A stretch of 64,000 nucleotides of DNA from Gammaproteobacteria bacterium (GTDB taxonomy: Bacteria; Pseudomonadota; Gammaproteobacteria; S012-40): positions 248,001 to 312,000 of the forward strand of contig JAOUMY010000002.1 of the NCBI GenBank assembly GCA_029881255.1. The letters are read 5' to 3'. The notes under the pieces were generated by a model, which had not been told where the DNA came from, searched no databases, and saw nothing but the letters and a program-made list of their open reading frames with translations. The translations under genes were made by a program, and so were the position numbers. This document shows, piece by piece, positions 1 to 8,252 of this stretch (position 1 is its first letter; each line of letters opens with the position of its first letter).

Positions 1-345
1 CAATTTCAGGCCAGCGTGAATTTTCATCAGGCTACGCTCGACAACCCCGAACAAATCGACGACGATCTCGACGTGGGGGCGTTGAGTATGCTCGCGCTGG
101 CACGTGACCTGATTGCACTCAAACAGTATGATCGCGCGCAAATCGTGTTGCAACGCATGCATGAGGACTATCCAGATTGGGCTTCATTTGATTTGATTTA
201 TTTACAACAGGCACGCCTTGCACTCGCGCAAAACCGACGCGAGATCGCCTCACGCGTACTAGATGAATGCAAAAAACGGCAAGTGCAGATTGGCGTAAAC
301 AAGTCCTGCAATAATTTCAGGGAGTCCTTCCATGTGGCACCCTGA
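1..345 (+). CDS. 3' end of a TPR-like protein (5' truncated by window edge)
   Basis: The frame is open from the first base of the window, so the true start probably lies upstream; a GTG at 16 is only the first internal candidate. The visible 115 or so residues are helical. A segment around ALARDLIALKQYDRA and another around YLQQARLALAQNRR have the spacing and small/large residue pattern of tetratricopeptide repeats. No signal peptide or catalytic motif is visible in this fragment. The stop codon overlaps the next gene by 14 bases, which implies co-translation with the membrane-anchored protein and perhaps with the minor pilins further on. The function is not recognised; a scaffold in pilus or envelope assembly is only a guess from position. 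Confidence 0.6.
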   Translation, partial: QFQASVNFHQATLDNPEQIDDDLDVGALSMLALARDLIALKQYDRAQIVLQRMHEDYPDWASFDLIYLQQARLALAQNRREIASRVLDECKKRQVQIGVNKSCNNFRESFHVAP

Positions 346-1177
346 TCGATCGAATAATTGTTTCTACCGCATGCTGGCAGGGGTGTTGTTACTCCTGATA
401 TATACAGGCATGGCAAGCGCAGAAGAAGCAAAATTGTCAGCCTCTATCCAGGTGAAACTTGTCGACAAGCAGTTCCACCTGAATTGCCGAATCGAAAACA
501 CGGGGACCGTATCGCTATTCGATGTTGCGCCCGTGCTATTTGTAAACAACCAGCGCATACGCTTGCCCGCCAGTCCGCAGCTATCCGCAGGTGCGACTTA
601 CCAGCACATCATGCAAATGGATAACCCCTGGTCGACCAGAGGTAACTTTCTGTTTCCTGTGAATATCACCTATCGTAACGAAGAGGGCGTCACCGGTAGT
701 TTTTATGCCGTAGCCGACGTCGCGCATGAGGCAAGTGCCTCGCCCAAACTCGTCATTGCCGTGCCTCCTAACTTTCTTAGCGACGATGAATCATTTGATG
801 TTGATACTTTTATCCGCAATGCGGAAGACCAGGCGATAGACATTACGCTGTCACTCTATCCTTCAGGGCAGGTGTCCCGCCGTTTTTATCAAAGCGCGGC
901 GCTGACAGCAGGACAATCGCTTGAATTGAAGACCGAAGTAGAAACGGAGCTAAGTCTACACAAGAAGGAGATGCTCATCATTGTTGACTATGAAAAACAG
1001 GGATATCACTATGCGCAATTAACGCGCACCTATTTTTCCGAACCCCCTGACTATGAATGGCTGTCGGCCTTTTTCTCGAAATCCAGGCTTGTCTATAGCC
1101 TGATGTCAGTTCTATTCCTCATAGCACTCACCATCATTTTTCTCGACTGGCGTAAACGCCGCCTCACACGTACTTAA
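332..1177 (+). CDS. membrane-anchored periplasmic protein of unknown function
   Basis: This is a 281-residue protein. The ATG at 332 is chosen because GGGAG lies about 6 bases upstream; an internal ATG at 371 (MLAGVLLLLIY) is the alternative. A signal-like hydrophobic stretch ends near TGMASA|EEA at about residue 30. The long middle part is predicted beta-rich and exported, with no Cys pairs or catalytic motif. A single hydrophobic helix near residues 253-272 is followed by the positive tail DWRKRRLTRT, so the body should sit in the periplasm with a short cytoplasmic C-terminus. It overlaps the upstream TPR-like gene and precedes the minor pilin cluster by 74 bases. I do not recognise the family. 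The topology (signal, beta domain, C-terminal anchor) resembles periplasmic adaptor proteins of envelope assemblies, which is inference only. Confidence 0.75.
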   Translation: MWHPDRSNNCFYRMLAGVLLLLIYTGMASAEEAKLSASIQVKLVDKQFHLNCRIENTGTVSLFDVAPVLFVNNQRIRLPASPQLSAGATYQHIMQMDNPWSTRGNFLFPVNITYRNEEGVTGSFYAVADVAHEASASPKLVIAVPPNFLSDDESFDVDTFIRNAEDQAIDITLSLYPSGQVSRRFYQSAALTAGQSLELKTEVETELSLHKKEMLIIVDYEKQGYHYAQLTRTYFSEPPDYEWLSAFFSKSRLVYSLMSVLFLIALTIIFLDWRKRRLTRT

Positions 1178-1251
1178 TATTCGGTTAATCCCGCTTTTCT
1201 ATAAAGTCGCTTCGTTGAAAACAATAAAAATATGGAACGAGATTTTCAGGG

Positions 1252-1803
1252 ATGATGCTGCATACGCGGGCGCAAGGTTTTAGCCTATTCGAACTACTCA
1301 CCGTCATAACACTCGTATGTCTGCTCGTACTGGCAGCCGTTCCAGCGTTTACCGATCTCATCGACCGCATTCGTATCAAGCAACAAACGCATACCTTGTA
1401 TTCACGACTACAACTGGCCCGACAATTAGCCTTGAGTAGCGGTAGCGATGTACGGGTGCGTTTTCAGCAACACCAGGGGCGCTGGTGTCTGGGTTTTTTT
1501 GATGAAATACATGGCGCGTGTGATTGCACGCAAGCTGACAGTTGTCGCGTTTCGGAGCGGGAATATCGCTACACCATCGACAACCACGATGCCGCCTTGT
1601 ACCGGACGCGATTTGCCGGAGGCGGCGTTCTCGGGTTTTCCGCCAGCCGAGGGATAGCCAGCGATAGCGATGGTTTTCACAACGGCAGTGTGTGGTTGCG
1701 TTCGCCTCGCAACAAAACCTTTGCGGTTGTCGTCAGTCGGCTTGGGCGATTGCGCCTGTGTGAAGCAGGCGTCGGTAATTGTCCGCCAGCGCCGGGAGCC
1801 TAA
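1252..1803 (+). CDS. fimT: FimT/GspH-type minor pilin (prepilin)
   Basis: This is a 183-residue prepilin. Residues about 8-16 (QG|FSLFELL) form a classical type III signal: Gly at -1, Phe at +1 and Glu at +5, followed by a 20-residue hydrophobic helix. Prepilin peptidase would cut after the Gly. The globular part contains paired cysteines (CDCTQADSC, and CEAGVGNC near the C-terminus) and the GspH/FimT-like length. In known systems such proteins sit in the tip complex that primes type IV pilus assembly. It starts a row of four minor pilin genes; the next ATG follows the stop by one base. The ATG at 1252 has a weak ribosome site (CAGGG directly upstream), and 1255 is equally possible. The gene symbol is a family-level assignment. 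Confidence 0.85.
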   Translation: MMLHTRAQGFSLFELLTVITLVCLLVLAAVPAFTDLIDRIRIKQQTHTLYSRLQLARQLALSSGSDVRVRFQQHQGRWCLGFFDEIHGACDCTQADSCRVSEREYRYTIDNHDAALYRTRFAGGGVLGFSASRGIASDSDGFHNGSVWLRSPRNKTFAVVVSRLGRLRLCEAGVGNCPPAPGA

Positions 1804-1804
1804 C

Positions 1805-2506
1805 ATGCACAATCAGCGAGGTCATAGCCTAGTCGAACTGGTAATCGCCAGTGCCATCGGCGTCGTCGTGTTAACCCAGGCGCTGGACTTATTTGCTCAT
1901 CGAGTAGCGGCGCAAACCCATCACCAGGGGCAACTACGACTCGAACAGGAAGTCCGCGCCATTATCGCCGTCGTGGAAAACGAGGTATCGCGTCATGCCT
2001 ATTGGAATTCCGCTGATCAAACGCACAATCCACACGCGCAATGGATCGCACGCAGCGACTGCCTAATCGTCAGCCACGATCGTAATCGCGACGGTTCGAC
2101 TTCTGTCGATAGCGGCGAACGAAGTGGCATACGATTTCGTGAACAACGTGTCCAATGGCGCAGCAATGCCACGGATTGTGATAGCGGTCGCTGGGAGGCG
2201 CTGAATGAAGACTCCACCGTCGTGATCGACGAGTGGCGTTTTGTGTTTGTCGCGGATGGCGACTGTACAAATCTTAGTCATACCCCGCCGTCTTCGTGCA
2301 ATCCTACGATTTGTCCTTATGATCAGTTTCGAAGGGGTGACAAACTAAGAAAACATTATCGCGTCGGTATAGACATAGACGCCCACTTACGCGCCAACCC
2401 AAACACTAAAATTCAAATTCAACATCAGATTCATCTACACAATCCGCTTGTAGAAATTTCAAGCACCGACGGGCCATCACAAGGAGAAGAACATGCCTGT
2501 AACTAA
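1805..2506 (+). CDS. pilW: PilW-type minor pilin
   Basis: The start is set at the ATG at 1805, one base after the fimT stop, because it places the prepilin signal at the N-terminus (MHNQRG|HSLVELVIAS, Glu at +5). The frame is open further upstream, but that extension overlaps fimT and has no leader. The product is 233 residues, with a hydrophobic N-terminal helix and a globular region rich in Cys and Asp (a DRNRDGST segment resembles a calcium-binding loop). PilW proteins are tip minor pilins needed for type IV pilus biogenesis. The last 14 bases overlap the pilX-like start, typical of tight coupling. The role is known for the family; the exact orthology here is inferred from signal, size and neighbours. 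Confidence 0.82.
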   Translation: MHNQRGHSLVELVIASAIGVVVLTQALDLFAHRVAAQTHHQGQLRLEQEVRAIIAVVENEVSRHAYWNSADQTHNPHAQWIARSDCLIVSHDRNRDGSTSVDSGERSGIRFREQRVQWRSNATDCDSGRWEALNEDSTVVIDEWRFVFVADGDCTNLSHTPPSSCNPTICPYDQFRRGDKLRKHYRVGIDIDAHLRANPNTKIQIQHQIHLHNPLVEISSTDGPSQGEEHACN

Positions 2507-3485
2507 ACAACAAGGAGCGTATACACTTAGCACGGTACTTACCATCTTATTTATTTTCGGTCTTGCGAGTATCTTTAGTGCACAGACGAGCATCGCCGAA
2601 ACACGCATGGTGAATGCGGAAGCCCAGCGACACCTGGCGTCACAGATTGCGCAAATCGGTCTCGCCACCAGTTTGCAACAACTTTCCGCAGAGACGTTCC
2701 ACTCGCTGTCTTCTTCGGAAACGCAAACGATAGCAAGCGAGGCACTATCCAATTCGTCTGGTTTGGCCATTGGTAGTTACACAAGCTCGATACAACGCAA
2801 TTCCAACGTCGACGCATTCGTCACGGTAGAGGCAAGAACTGCCGACAACAGTAGTCGTCAACGTGTGCAACAACAGGTCAATCTGCAACCATTGTTTCAC
2901 TATCTTCCACGCAGCGCGGCCACGATTAGCGGTGATGCGGTATTGCATCCACTGGTAACGATTAACGGCCTGGATGAGACGCCCTTGTGGTGGAGCGGTG
3001 GCACAAAACACGGCGGATTCGCCTATCGGCCTGTTACCAACGATCAACACCTCAGACAACTCAATAGAGATTCCTTTATTGCGAATTTCAGCACCTTGTC
3101 ACTCGACGGTCTACGTCAGGCCTTGACCAACATTGATTGCACTGACACATGCTCAACCTCGCAGCTCGACGATGTCGGCAATGCCTTTATCGTCGGTGAT
3201 TTGAACATAGAGCATAGCTTCGGCACGATCGAATCACCTCGCCTTCTAATCGTCGATGGCAATGTGAATATTCGTGACCGCGCGACGTTCACAGGCGTGC
3301 TGATATGTCTCAACGGATGGAATAACCGAACACATGTTGGTGGTGTGCGCGGCGAAGTTCTCGTATGGGGAGATGTCAGCATCGATAATATCTTTCAACT
3401 GTCTTACGATTCTGGCGTCGTCAGCACCGTGATACGTAATAGCGCGTTTTTAGTGCCGGTTGCGGGAACCCTGATTGATGGATAA
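2493..3485 (+). CDS. pilX: PilX-type minor pilin lacking Glu+5
   Basis: This is a 330-residue protein with a ribosome site AGGAGAAG shortly before ATG 2493. The N-terminus reads QQG|AYTLSTVLTILF: Gly at -1 and a hydrophobic helix, but Ser instead of Glu at +5. This is the usual behaviour of PilX- and GspK-like minor pilins, which sit at the outermost tip. After the helix comes a segment TSIAETRMVNAEAQRHLASQ that matches the helical PilX_N pattern. The C-terminal third has beta-solenoid-like repeats with turns such as IVDGNVNIRD and GVRGEVLVWGDV. The gene overlaps both neighbours. PilX-type subunits promote fibre assembly and contacts in known systems. No pilY1 or pilE follows, so the cluster is shorter than the textbook order. 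Confidence 0.8.
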   Translation: MPVTKQQGAYTLSTVLTILFIFGLASIFSAQTSIAETRMVNAEAQRHLASQIAQIGLATSLQQLSAETFHSLSSSETQTIASEALSNSSGLAIGSYTSSIQRNSNVDAFVTVEARTADNSSRQRVQQQVNLQPLFHYLPRSAATISGDAVLHPLVTINGLDETPLWWSGGTKHGGFAYRPVTNDQHLRQLNRDSFIANFSTLSLDGLRQALTNIDCTDTCSTSQLDDVGNAFIVGDLNIEHSFGTIESPRLLIVDGNVNIRDRATFTGVLICLNGWNNRTHVGGVRGEVLVWGDVSIDNIFQLSYDSGVVSTVIRNSAFLVPVAGTLIDG

Positions 3486-3894
3486 CCAAGGTGGCGCGTC
3501 GCTCATTGAAGTAATGATCGCGATGGCGATACTCGTCTCCGGTAGTCTCGCCTTTGTACAACTGGACAATAAACTGCTACGCCATACCCGTGAGACGATG
3601 AACCACGCCCACGCTGCTCAGCTGTTACAACAAAAGTTGGTCGAACTGCAACATACTACGTCCCTGCACGATGGTAGTGATCAGATAGAAACGGACACGC
3701 ATGTATTTGAGCGGCGCTGGCAGATGTCATCTGAGCAAGGCATTGTTTATATTCACGTCTATATTCGTTGGCCCGATGTCCAGGGAGAATTTAGTGATCG
3801 CAGCCAGCAACAGGCGTCGCTACGCATCCGTGCTCCCGAACTGGACCTTGCCCCAGCTCGGCCTATCCAGATCATACGATTCCCCGCTGAGTAG
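3478..3894 (+). CDS. pilV: PilV-type minor pilin
   Basis: The ATG at 3478 overlaps the last eight bases of pilX (a TTG at 3475 is the alternative), giving 138 residues. The N-terminus MDNQGG|ASLIEVMIAMAIL has Gly at -1, Glu at +5 and a hydrophobic helix, as in PilV and GspI proteins. A conserved-looking helix LLQQKLVELQ follows, then a short beta-rich C-terminal part without the usual Cys pair. It is the last of the four minor pilins and is followed directly by a GC-rich hairpin. The order here (FimT, PilW, PilX, PilV) differs from the common fimU-pilV-pilW-pilX order. The family call rests on the prepilin signal and the context. Confidence 0.8.
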   Translation: MDNQGGASLIEVMIAMAILVSGSLAFVQLDNKLLRHTRETMNHAHAAQLLQQKLVELQHTTSLHDGSDQIETDTHVFERRWQMSSEQGIVYIHVYIRWPDVQGEFSDRSQQQASLRIRAPELDLAPARPIQIIRFPAE

Positions 3895-3909
3895 CCCGGT
3901 AGCCGGGCT
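3893..3909 (+). terminator. small GC-rich hairpin after the minor pilins
   Basis: The arms AGCCCGG and CCGGGCT are separated by TAG and begin at the pilV stop codon. There is no T tract after the stem, so it is either a weak terminator or an mRNA 3' stabiliser that separates the pilin genes from galE. Confidence 0.35.
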
Positions 3910-3961
3910 CAATCTACGCCAATTCTGTGTTAAAATGCCGACTTTTCGCCCCGAGGATGTT

Positions 3962-4948
3962 ATGGCAAACAAAGGAATTCTAATCACCGGTGGCGCCGGT
4001 TACATCGGCAGTCATGTGGTAAAGCTATTGGGAGACAGCGGTTATGACAATATCGTGGTGCTCGACAATCTGAGCAAGGGCTTTCGCGAGGCTGTCTTAT
4101 ATGGCGAACTCGTCGTCGGCGATACCGGCGACAAGGATTTAGTCAGCCAGGTCTTGCGTGAACACAATATCGAATCTGTCATCCATTTCGCCGCGCATAC
4201 CATCGTCCCCGAGTCTGTCGAGAATCCGCTCAAGTATTACGGCAACAATACCTGTAGCACGCGTAATTTGCTCGAATGTTGTGCACAAGCCGGTGTTATA
4301 CAATTTATTTTTTCCTCTACCGCTGCGGTATACGGCATTCCCGAGGTCAGCCCGGTGACCGAAGACACGCCCAAGTCGCCTATCAATCCCTATGGCACGT
4401 CCAAGCTGATGACGGAATGGATGCTTCAGGATTTAGGCGCTGCAACGTCGATGAAGTATGTCGTATTGCGTTATTTCAATGTCGCCGGTTGTGACCCGGA
4501 AGGAAAAATCGGTCAGTCCACACCCGAGGCGACGCTGTTAACCAAAGTCGCGTGTGAAGTTGCGATAGGCAAGCGCGAAAAGCTTTATGTTTTTGGCACT
4601 GATTACGACACCCACGATGGCACCGGTGTGCGTGATTATATTCACGTCGTCGATCTTGCCGATGCACATATCAAGGCGTTGGAGTATTTACAGCAAGGCG
4701 GCGCCTCTGATGTGTTTAATTGCGGCTACGGTCACGGCTATAGTGTGCGCGACATGATTAAAGCAGTAGAGAAGGCACATGGTTCGCCTTTGTCGGTTGA
4801 AGAACATCCTCGCCGTGCGGGCGATCCCCCGTCATTGATTGCGGATAGTAGCAAGCTCAAACAAAAAATGGGCTGGGTGCCAAAATATGATGATCTGGAT
4901 GGGATCGCGGCGACGGCGTTGAACTGGGAGAAGAACCGGCATTATTGA
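3962..4948 (+). CDS. galE: UDP-glucose 4-epimerase
   Basis: GalE interconverts UDP-glucose and UDP-galactose in the cytoplasm, using bound NAD, to supply galactose for surface polysaccharides. The 328-residue product begins MANKGILITGGAGYIGS, with the GxxGxxG dinucleotide motif at residues 10-16. The short-chain dehydrogenase catalytic set is present: Ser/Thr in FSSTAAVYG near 119 and YGTSK with Tyr144 and Lys148. Also seen are NPYG, VLRYFNVAG and RDYIHVVDLADAH, all typical of GalE. The frame is open upstream, but ATG 3962 is preferred because it has CCGAGG about 7 bases upstream and matches the family N-terminus. It stands alone between the minor pilins and a convergent protease gene. Confidence 0.95.
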   Translation: MANKGILITGGAGYIGSHVVKLLGDSGYDNIVVLDNLSKGFREAVLYGELVVGDTGDKDLVSQVLREHNIESVIHFAAHTIVPESVENPLKYYGNNTCSTRNLLECCAQAGVIQFIFSSTAAVYGIPEVSPVTEDTPKSPINPYGTSKLMTEWMLQDLGAATSMKYVVLRYFNVAGCDPEGKIGQSTPEATLLTKVACEVAIGKREKLYVFGTDYDTHDGTGVRDYIHVVDLADAHIKALEYLQQGGASDVFNCGYGHGYSVRDMIKAVEKAHGSPLSVEEHPRRAGDPPSLIADSSKLKQKMGWVPKYDDLDGIAATALNWEKNRHY

Positions 4949-4956
4949 CGCCGGTT
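4934..4956. terminator. hairpin between convergent galE and protease gene
   Basis: The arms AACCGGC (4934-4940) and GCCGGTT (4950-4956) enclose the galE stop codon. The T run after it is short (TTTGCTT). It may serve as a terminator for galE and possibly for the opposing gene. Confidence 0.45.
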
Positions 4957-4975
4957 TGCTTATATCGCGAAATTC

Positions 4976-5749
4976 TTAATACGGTATCTTGGCATCTTCG
5001 AGCAACTGACGTACGTGGCTTACCGGAATCGCATAGGTAATGCCACTAGGGTTCTCCAAAATTTTTTCCTTGGTTTCCTTTACAAACACCTTGTTGATCA
5101 CGCCAACCACTTTGCCAGTTTCGACGTGGTATACCGGACTGCCACTATTACCCGGATAGGCGGTGGCGTCCAGTTGGAAGACATCGAAGGGATCACGCAG
5201 GCGTCGTATCATTCTGACATCGAGATCCTTGGGATTCACTACCGGAATAGCGACCGGCGAAATCGCCGAAACGATACCGCGATGGGTAACCGGATAAACT
5301 CCTAGTACTGCGCCAATAGGAAAACCGGTGAACGCGATTTCATCACCCTCGCGTACTTTTTCCGTATGTCCCATGACCATAGCCGGTACCGGTTCGCCGC
5401 TTATCGCGATCAAAGCCAGGTCGTGAATGTGATCAATTTGAATTTGTTTGGCAGGTCGTACCTTCGCAGATTCACCGGTGCCGACGATGACACACAGGGT
5501 TTCTTTGTTTTCTTCGTCCAGGACTTCCGGCAACACATGGGCATTGGTAACAAAATAGGTTCCGTTACCAACCGCAAATCCGGTCCCCATCAATTTGGTG
5601 CCTGGACGTCGAGTGGTTTGATGCGTACAAACGCCGACGATGCTGGGTTTAATTTTTTCGATAGTGTCCGCAAGACTGGCGATTGCCGATTGACCCAGGC
5701 CAAATGCGCACATGTTTATCGCCATAACGCTGAGAATAATCCGTTTCAT
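4976..5749 (-). CDS. exported trypsin-like serine protease without PDZ domain
   Basis: This 257-residue protein has a signal peptide (about residues 1-24, ending near SAIAS) and one chymotrypsin-fold domain. The triad can be placed at His71 (TNAHV), Asp110 (HDLAL) and Ser202 (PGNSGSP), with the glycines of the oxyanion loop intact. It lacks the C-terminal PDZ domains of DegP and DegS, so it is not a classical HtrA; it resembles the small S1C-like periplasmic proteases. The substrate is unknown. It lies 24 bases downstream of the small periplasmic protein gene and probably shares its transcript at the end of the pgpA operon. It is convergent with galE. Confidence 0.85.
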   Translation of the reverse strand: MKRIILSVMAINMCAFGLGQSAIASLADTIEKIKPSIVGVCTHQTTRRPGTKLMGTGFAVGNGTYFVTNAHVLPEVLDEENKETLCVIVGTGESAKVRPAKQIQIDHIHDLALIAISGEPVPAMVMGHTEKVREGDEIAFTGFPIGAVLGVYPVTHRGIVSAISPVAIPVVNPKDLDVRMIRRLRDPFDVFQLDATAYPGNSGSPVYHVETGKVVGVINKVFVKETKEKILENPSGITYAIPVSHVRQLLEDAKIPY

Positions 5750-5773
5750 TTGCTTGCTCTGTTTTACCTATGC

Positions 5774-6169
5774 CTAGCGATTAACACGATAACGCGGTCC
5801 ATTTTGTCTGTCGAGATCAACCTGAACGCGCTCATCTGCCCAGCCGTGCACATTGTCGCGGGCTTCGATGTAAATAATTTTGATATTGCGCGGGATTTTA
5901 AGATCGCCGAGACTGCGCGTGAATGGCTGTTCGGTTTCATGTGGATGCATCAACACCCGTCGTCCCAGTTCATTGCCTTTTTTGTCGACGACTCTCCAGG
6001 CGTCGGCATAGTGATCCCAGCCGCTGTCTTCATGTTTTAAGGTGACGCGCACTGTCCAGGTATTCTGTTTTTGCGTGAGCAGAACATCCATGATTTCGAC
6101 TTCGTTGGCGTTTGCAATACTGGGCATGATCAGGACAAACAGCATCAACAGATACATGTGTTTCATCAT
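5774..6169 (-). CDS. small periplasmic protein, unknown function
   Basis: The ATG at 6169 overlaps the pgpA stop codon (TGATG) and has GGAG five bases upstream; an ATG at 6166 is almost as good. The 131-residue product has a clear signal peptide ending near SIANA|NE and a single mature domain of about 110 residues. That domain has alternating polar/apolar strands (WTVRVTLKHED, IKIIYIEARDNVHGW) suggesting a small beta-sandwich. No Cys or metal motif is visible. Translational coupling to pgpA suggests an envelope role. I do not recognise the family. Confidence 0.75.
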   Translation of the reverse strand: MMKHMYLLMLFVLIMPSIANANEVEIMDVLLTQKQNTWTVRVTLKHEDSGWDHYADAWRVVDKKGNELGRRVLMHPHETEQPFTRSLGDLKIPRNIKIIYIEARDNVHGWADERVQVDLDRQNGPRYRVNR

Positions 6170-6624
6170 CAAAACTCCACGTAAGGTTTTATCAGTATTA
6201 TTACCACCATGCCGAAAACTCCGGCGAGCATGTCGTCTACCATAATGCCGAAGCCACCGTGCACGTGACGATCAAGCAGGCGTATCGGCCAGGGTTTCCA
6301 GATGTCGAATAATCGAAACAGAAAAAACCCGATCACGATCCATTGCCAGCCTTGTGGCGCAAACATCATCGTTATCAAATAGCCAACGACTTCGTCCCAT
6401 ACGATACTGCCATGATCGTGTACACCGAGTGCGCGGCTATATACGTGGCAGGCCCAGATGCCGACTATGGAAAATATTAGCACTAGGCCTATATAGGTCG
6501 ATGTTGGTAAGTTTTGCATGAGCACAAAGATGGGAATCGCGGCGAGTGTGCCGAAGGTGCCAGGGGCGACTGGCGCCAAACCTGATCCGAATCCGAGTGC
6601 TAGCCATTTGGCGACGAAGTTCAT
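6169..6624 (-). CDS. pgpA: phosphatidylglycerophosphatase A
   Basis: PgpA dephosphorylates phosphatidylglycerol phosphate in the inner membrane, the last step of phosphatidylglycerol synthesis. The 151-residue protein has the family hallmarks: the N-terminal GSGLAPVAPGTFGTL loop, the acidic VWDEVVGY motif, and FFLFRLFDIWKPWPI followed by GFGIMVDDMLAG. Four hydrophobic segments are visible. It follows thiL by 8 bases, the conserved nusB-thiL-pgpA order of proteobacteria, and overlaps the next gene. The Asp/Glu residues in the DE and DD motifs are the likely metal ligands by family knowledge. Confidence 0.94.
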   Translation of the reverse strand: MNFVAKWLALGFGSGLAPVAPGTFGTLAAIPIFVLMQNLPTSTYIGLVLIFSIVGIWACHVYSRALGVHDHGSIVWDEVVGYLITMMFAPQGWQWIVIGFFLFRLFDIWKPWPIRLLDRHVHGGFGIMVDDMLAGVFGMVVIILIKPYVEF

Positions 6625-6632
6625 AGGTCTCC

Positions 6633-7583
6633 TTAGGCGAAGTGGTCGTATCCACGTTTCGTCACGGCCAGTTCCCGGCCGTCACGATAGAGGCATTGCA
6701 GGGTGTTTCCTTTCACCATCTGCCCGATTTGAGTTATGACGATACCATGTTGGCTGGCAATGTCGAGTAGTGTGTTCACGTGTTCGTCTGCAACGGTGAA
6801 GCAAATTTCGTAGTCGTCGCCGCCGCTGAGCAAAAATTGGTATTCTTCGTCATCTATTCCTTTGTCTGTTACACCTTCGGACAATGGAACATCTTCGATT
6901 TGGATGGTCGCGCCAAGCTCACTACGCTGCATAATGTGACCAAGATCTGCGAGCAGGCCATCGGAGATGTCGATGGCGGCGTTGATATACGGTTTTAGTA
7001 TTTGCATGTCAACGACTCGCGGGGTTGGGCGGTTTAGTCGTTGTAGAAAATAATCATCCGCAGAGGCCGTGCTCAGTTGTCGTAGGCCGATGGCGGCGTC
7101 ACCAATTGTGCCGGTGACAAATATTTTGTCGCCGGGTTTTGCGGCGTCACGGCGTAGTGCTTTCCCGTCTTCGATGATTCCGGCGATTTGTACGCTGATG
7201 GTCAGTTGTGTTCCCCGGCTGGTGTCGCCGCCGATAATCTGTACACTATGTTGGCGCGCGAGTTCATCCATGCCCAGAGCGAATTCTTTTATCCACTGTT
7301 CGTCTTCAAACTCACTGAGGGTGATGGCGAGTGTGGCCCATTGGGGTTTGGCGCCCATGGCGGCCATGTCACTGAGGTTTACGGCGAGGCTTTTGTAGCC
7401 TATATCGCGTGCTTGTGTTTGTTCGGGAAAGTGTACGCCACGGACGAGGGTGTCGACGGCAATGCATTGTTGTACATTGCCGGTTTGTATTATGGCACCA
7501 TCGTCACCAACACTGAGTATGACATCGTTTCTGTTCTCACCGATGTGCGCAAAGTAACGGTCGATGAGGGAAAATTCTGACAT
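6633..7583 (-). CDS. thiL: thiamine-monophosphate kinase
   Basis: ThiL phosphorylates thiamine monophosphate to the active cofactor thiamine diphosphate, using ATP. The 316-residue sequence shows the PurM/ThiL fold signatures: VGDDGA at residues 25-30, VRGVHFP, the metal and nucleotide loop NLSDMAAMGA, IGGDTSRG near 120, AIDISDGLLADLGHI near 200, and LSGGDDYEICFT. It starts 3 bases after the nusB stop and is followed by pgpA. All key Asp residues appear present. The cofactor it makes is used by the AceE enzyme at the other end of this window, although no co-regulation is visible. Confidence 0.96.
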   Translation of the reverse strand: MSEFSLIDRYFAHIGENRNDVILSVGDDGAIIQTGNVQQCIAVDTLVRGVHFPEQTQARDIGYKSLAVNLSDMAAMGAKPQWATLAITLSEFEDEQWIKEFALGMDELARQHSVQIIGGDTSRGTQLTISVQIAGIIEDGKALRRDAAKPGDKIFVTGTIGDAAIGLRQLSTASADDYFLQRLNRPTPRVVDMQILKPYINAAIDISDGLLADLGHIMQRSELGATIQIEDVPLSEGVTDKGIDDEEYQFLLSGGDDYEICFTVADEHVNTLLDIASQHGIVITQIGQMVKGNTLQCLYRDGRELAVTKRGYDHFA

Positions 7584-7586
7584 AGT

Positions 7587-8033
7587 TTATGATTTGCGTT
7601 TCTTATCTGCGTTTATTTCAATCTGGCGAGTGTCGATGGCGACTTTGTCGACGACGCCGTTGATGAAGCGGTGAGATTTGTCTGCGCCGAAGCGTTTTCC
7701 AAGGTCGATGGCTTCGTTGATTACAATGCGATACGGAATGTCGATAACGTATTTGAGTTCGTAGGTAGCCAGTCGAAGTATGGCGCGTTCGATAGGACCA
7801 AGGTCATCGAGGTGGCGGGTAACATGTGGTTTGTAGAGTTCGTCGATTTCGCTGGCGTTTTGGGTGATGCCGCTGATCAAGCGTTCGAAGTATTCCATGT
7901 CGGTGTTTGAGCCGCTATGCTCTTCACGAAATTGTTTGATGATGTCACCGATATTTTGCTGCGCGATTTGCCATTGATATATTGCTTGTACTGCGGCTTG
8001 ACGTGCGCGACGGCGTGCTTGTCCGACATTCAT
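7587..8033 (-). CDS. nusB: transcription antitermination factor NusB
   Basis: NusB binds the boxA element with NusE (S10) and supports processive rRNA transcription. The 148-residue all-helical protein has the family features: the basic start VGQARRRARQAAVQAIYQWQ, the central helix YFERLISGI, GPIERAILRLATYEL, and IVINEAIDLGKRFGAD near the C-terminus. It is followed closely by thiL. Upstream, the expected ribH neighbour is displaced by almost 900 bases of palindromic repeats, so expression of nusB may depend on read-through of strong hairpins or on a promoter inside that region. Neither can be decided by eye. Confidence 0.96.
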   Translation of the reverse strand: MNVGQARRRARQAAVQAIYQWQIAQQNIGDIIKQFREEHSGSNTDMEYFERLISGITQNASEIDELYKPHVTRHLDDLGPIERAILRLATYELKYVIDIPYRIVINEAIDLGKRFGADKSHRFINGVVDKVAIDTRQIEINADKKRKS

Positions 8034-8082
8034 TTTCTACTACCTTTTTAAAGAGCTTTTGGACTGTTGTCCGTTTTACATT

Positions 8083-8244
8083 CTGTGTTGTGCAATTGTT
8101 TAGTTTGTTTTGTGCCTGGGTTCCCGTTGCTCCATGCCTGGAAAGGGCTTCTGTTTACAAAACTCGCTGTGAATACTTCCCTGTACGCTCTGCGGCCGCG
8201 TCCATGCGGCCGAAGGTTTTGTAAACAGAAGCCCTTCCCAGGCA
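8083..8244 (+). repeat. palindromic repeat unit A (leader + hairpin with 52-nt core)
   Basis: A leader of about 50 bases (8083-8134, containing TTTAGTTTGT and TGCCTGGGTTCCCG) precedes a long hairpin. Its arms, 8135-8163 and 8216-8244, pair over 29 bases with one mismatch (A/C here, a G-U wobble if the minus strand is transcribed). The loop is a 52-base core, 8164-8215, with two small internal stems: TAC/GTA around TTCCCT, and CGGCCG(C) arms around a GTCCAT-type loop. Reading outward from the core, each arm has GTTTTGTAA, then 7 copy-specific bases (ACAGAAG), then CCCTTCCC, then a copy-specific end. No coding potential is apparent. Confidence 0.9.
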
Positions 8245-8252
8245 ATACGCAA

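Noticed and set aside
5366-6040. 224-codon frame antisense to the protease and the small periplasmic protein
   Set aside because: It crosses two good minus-strand genes and has no recognisable motif or start signal.
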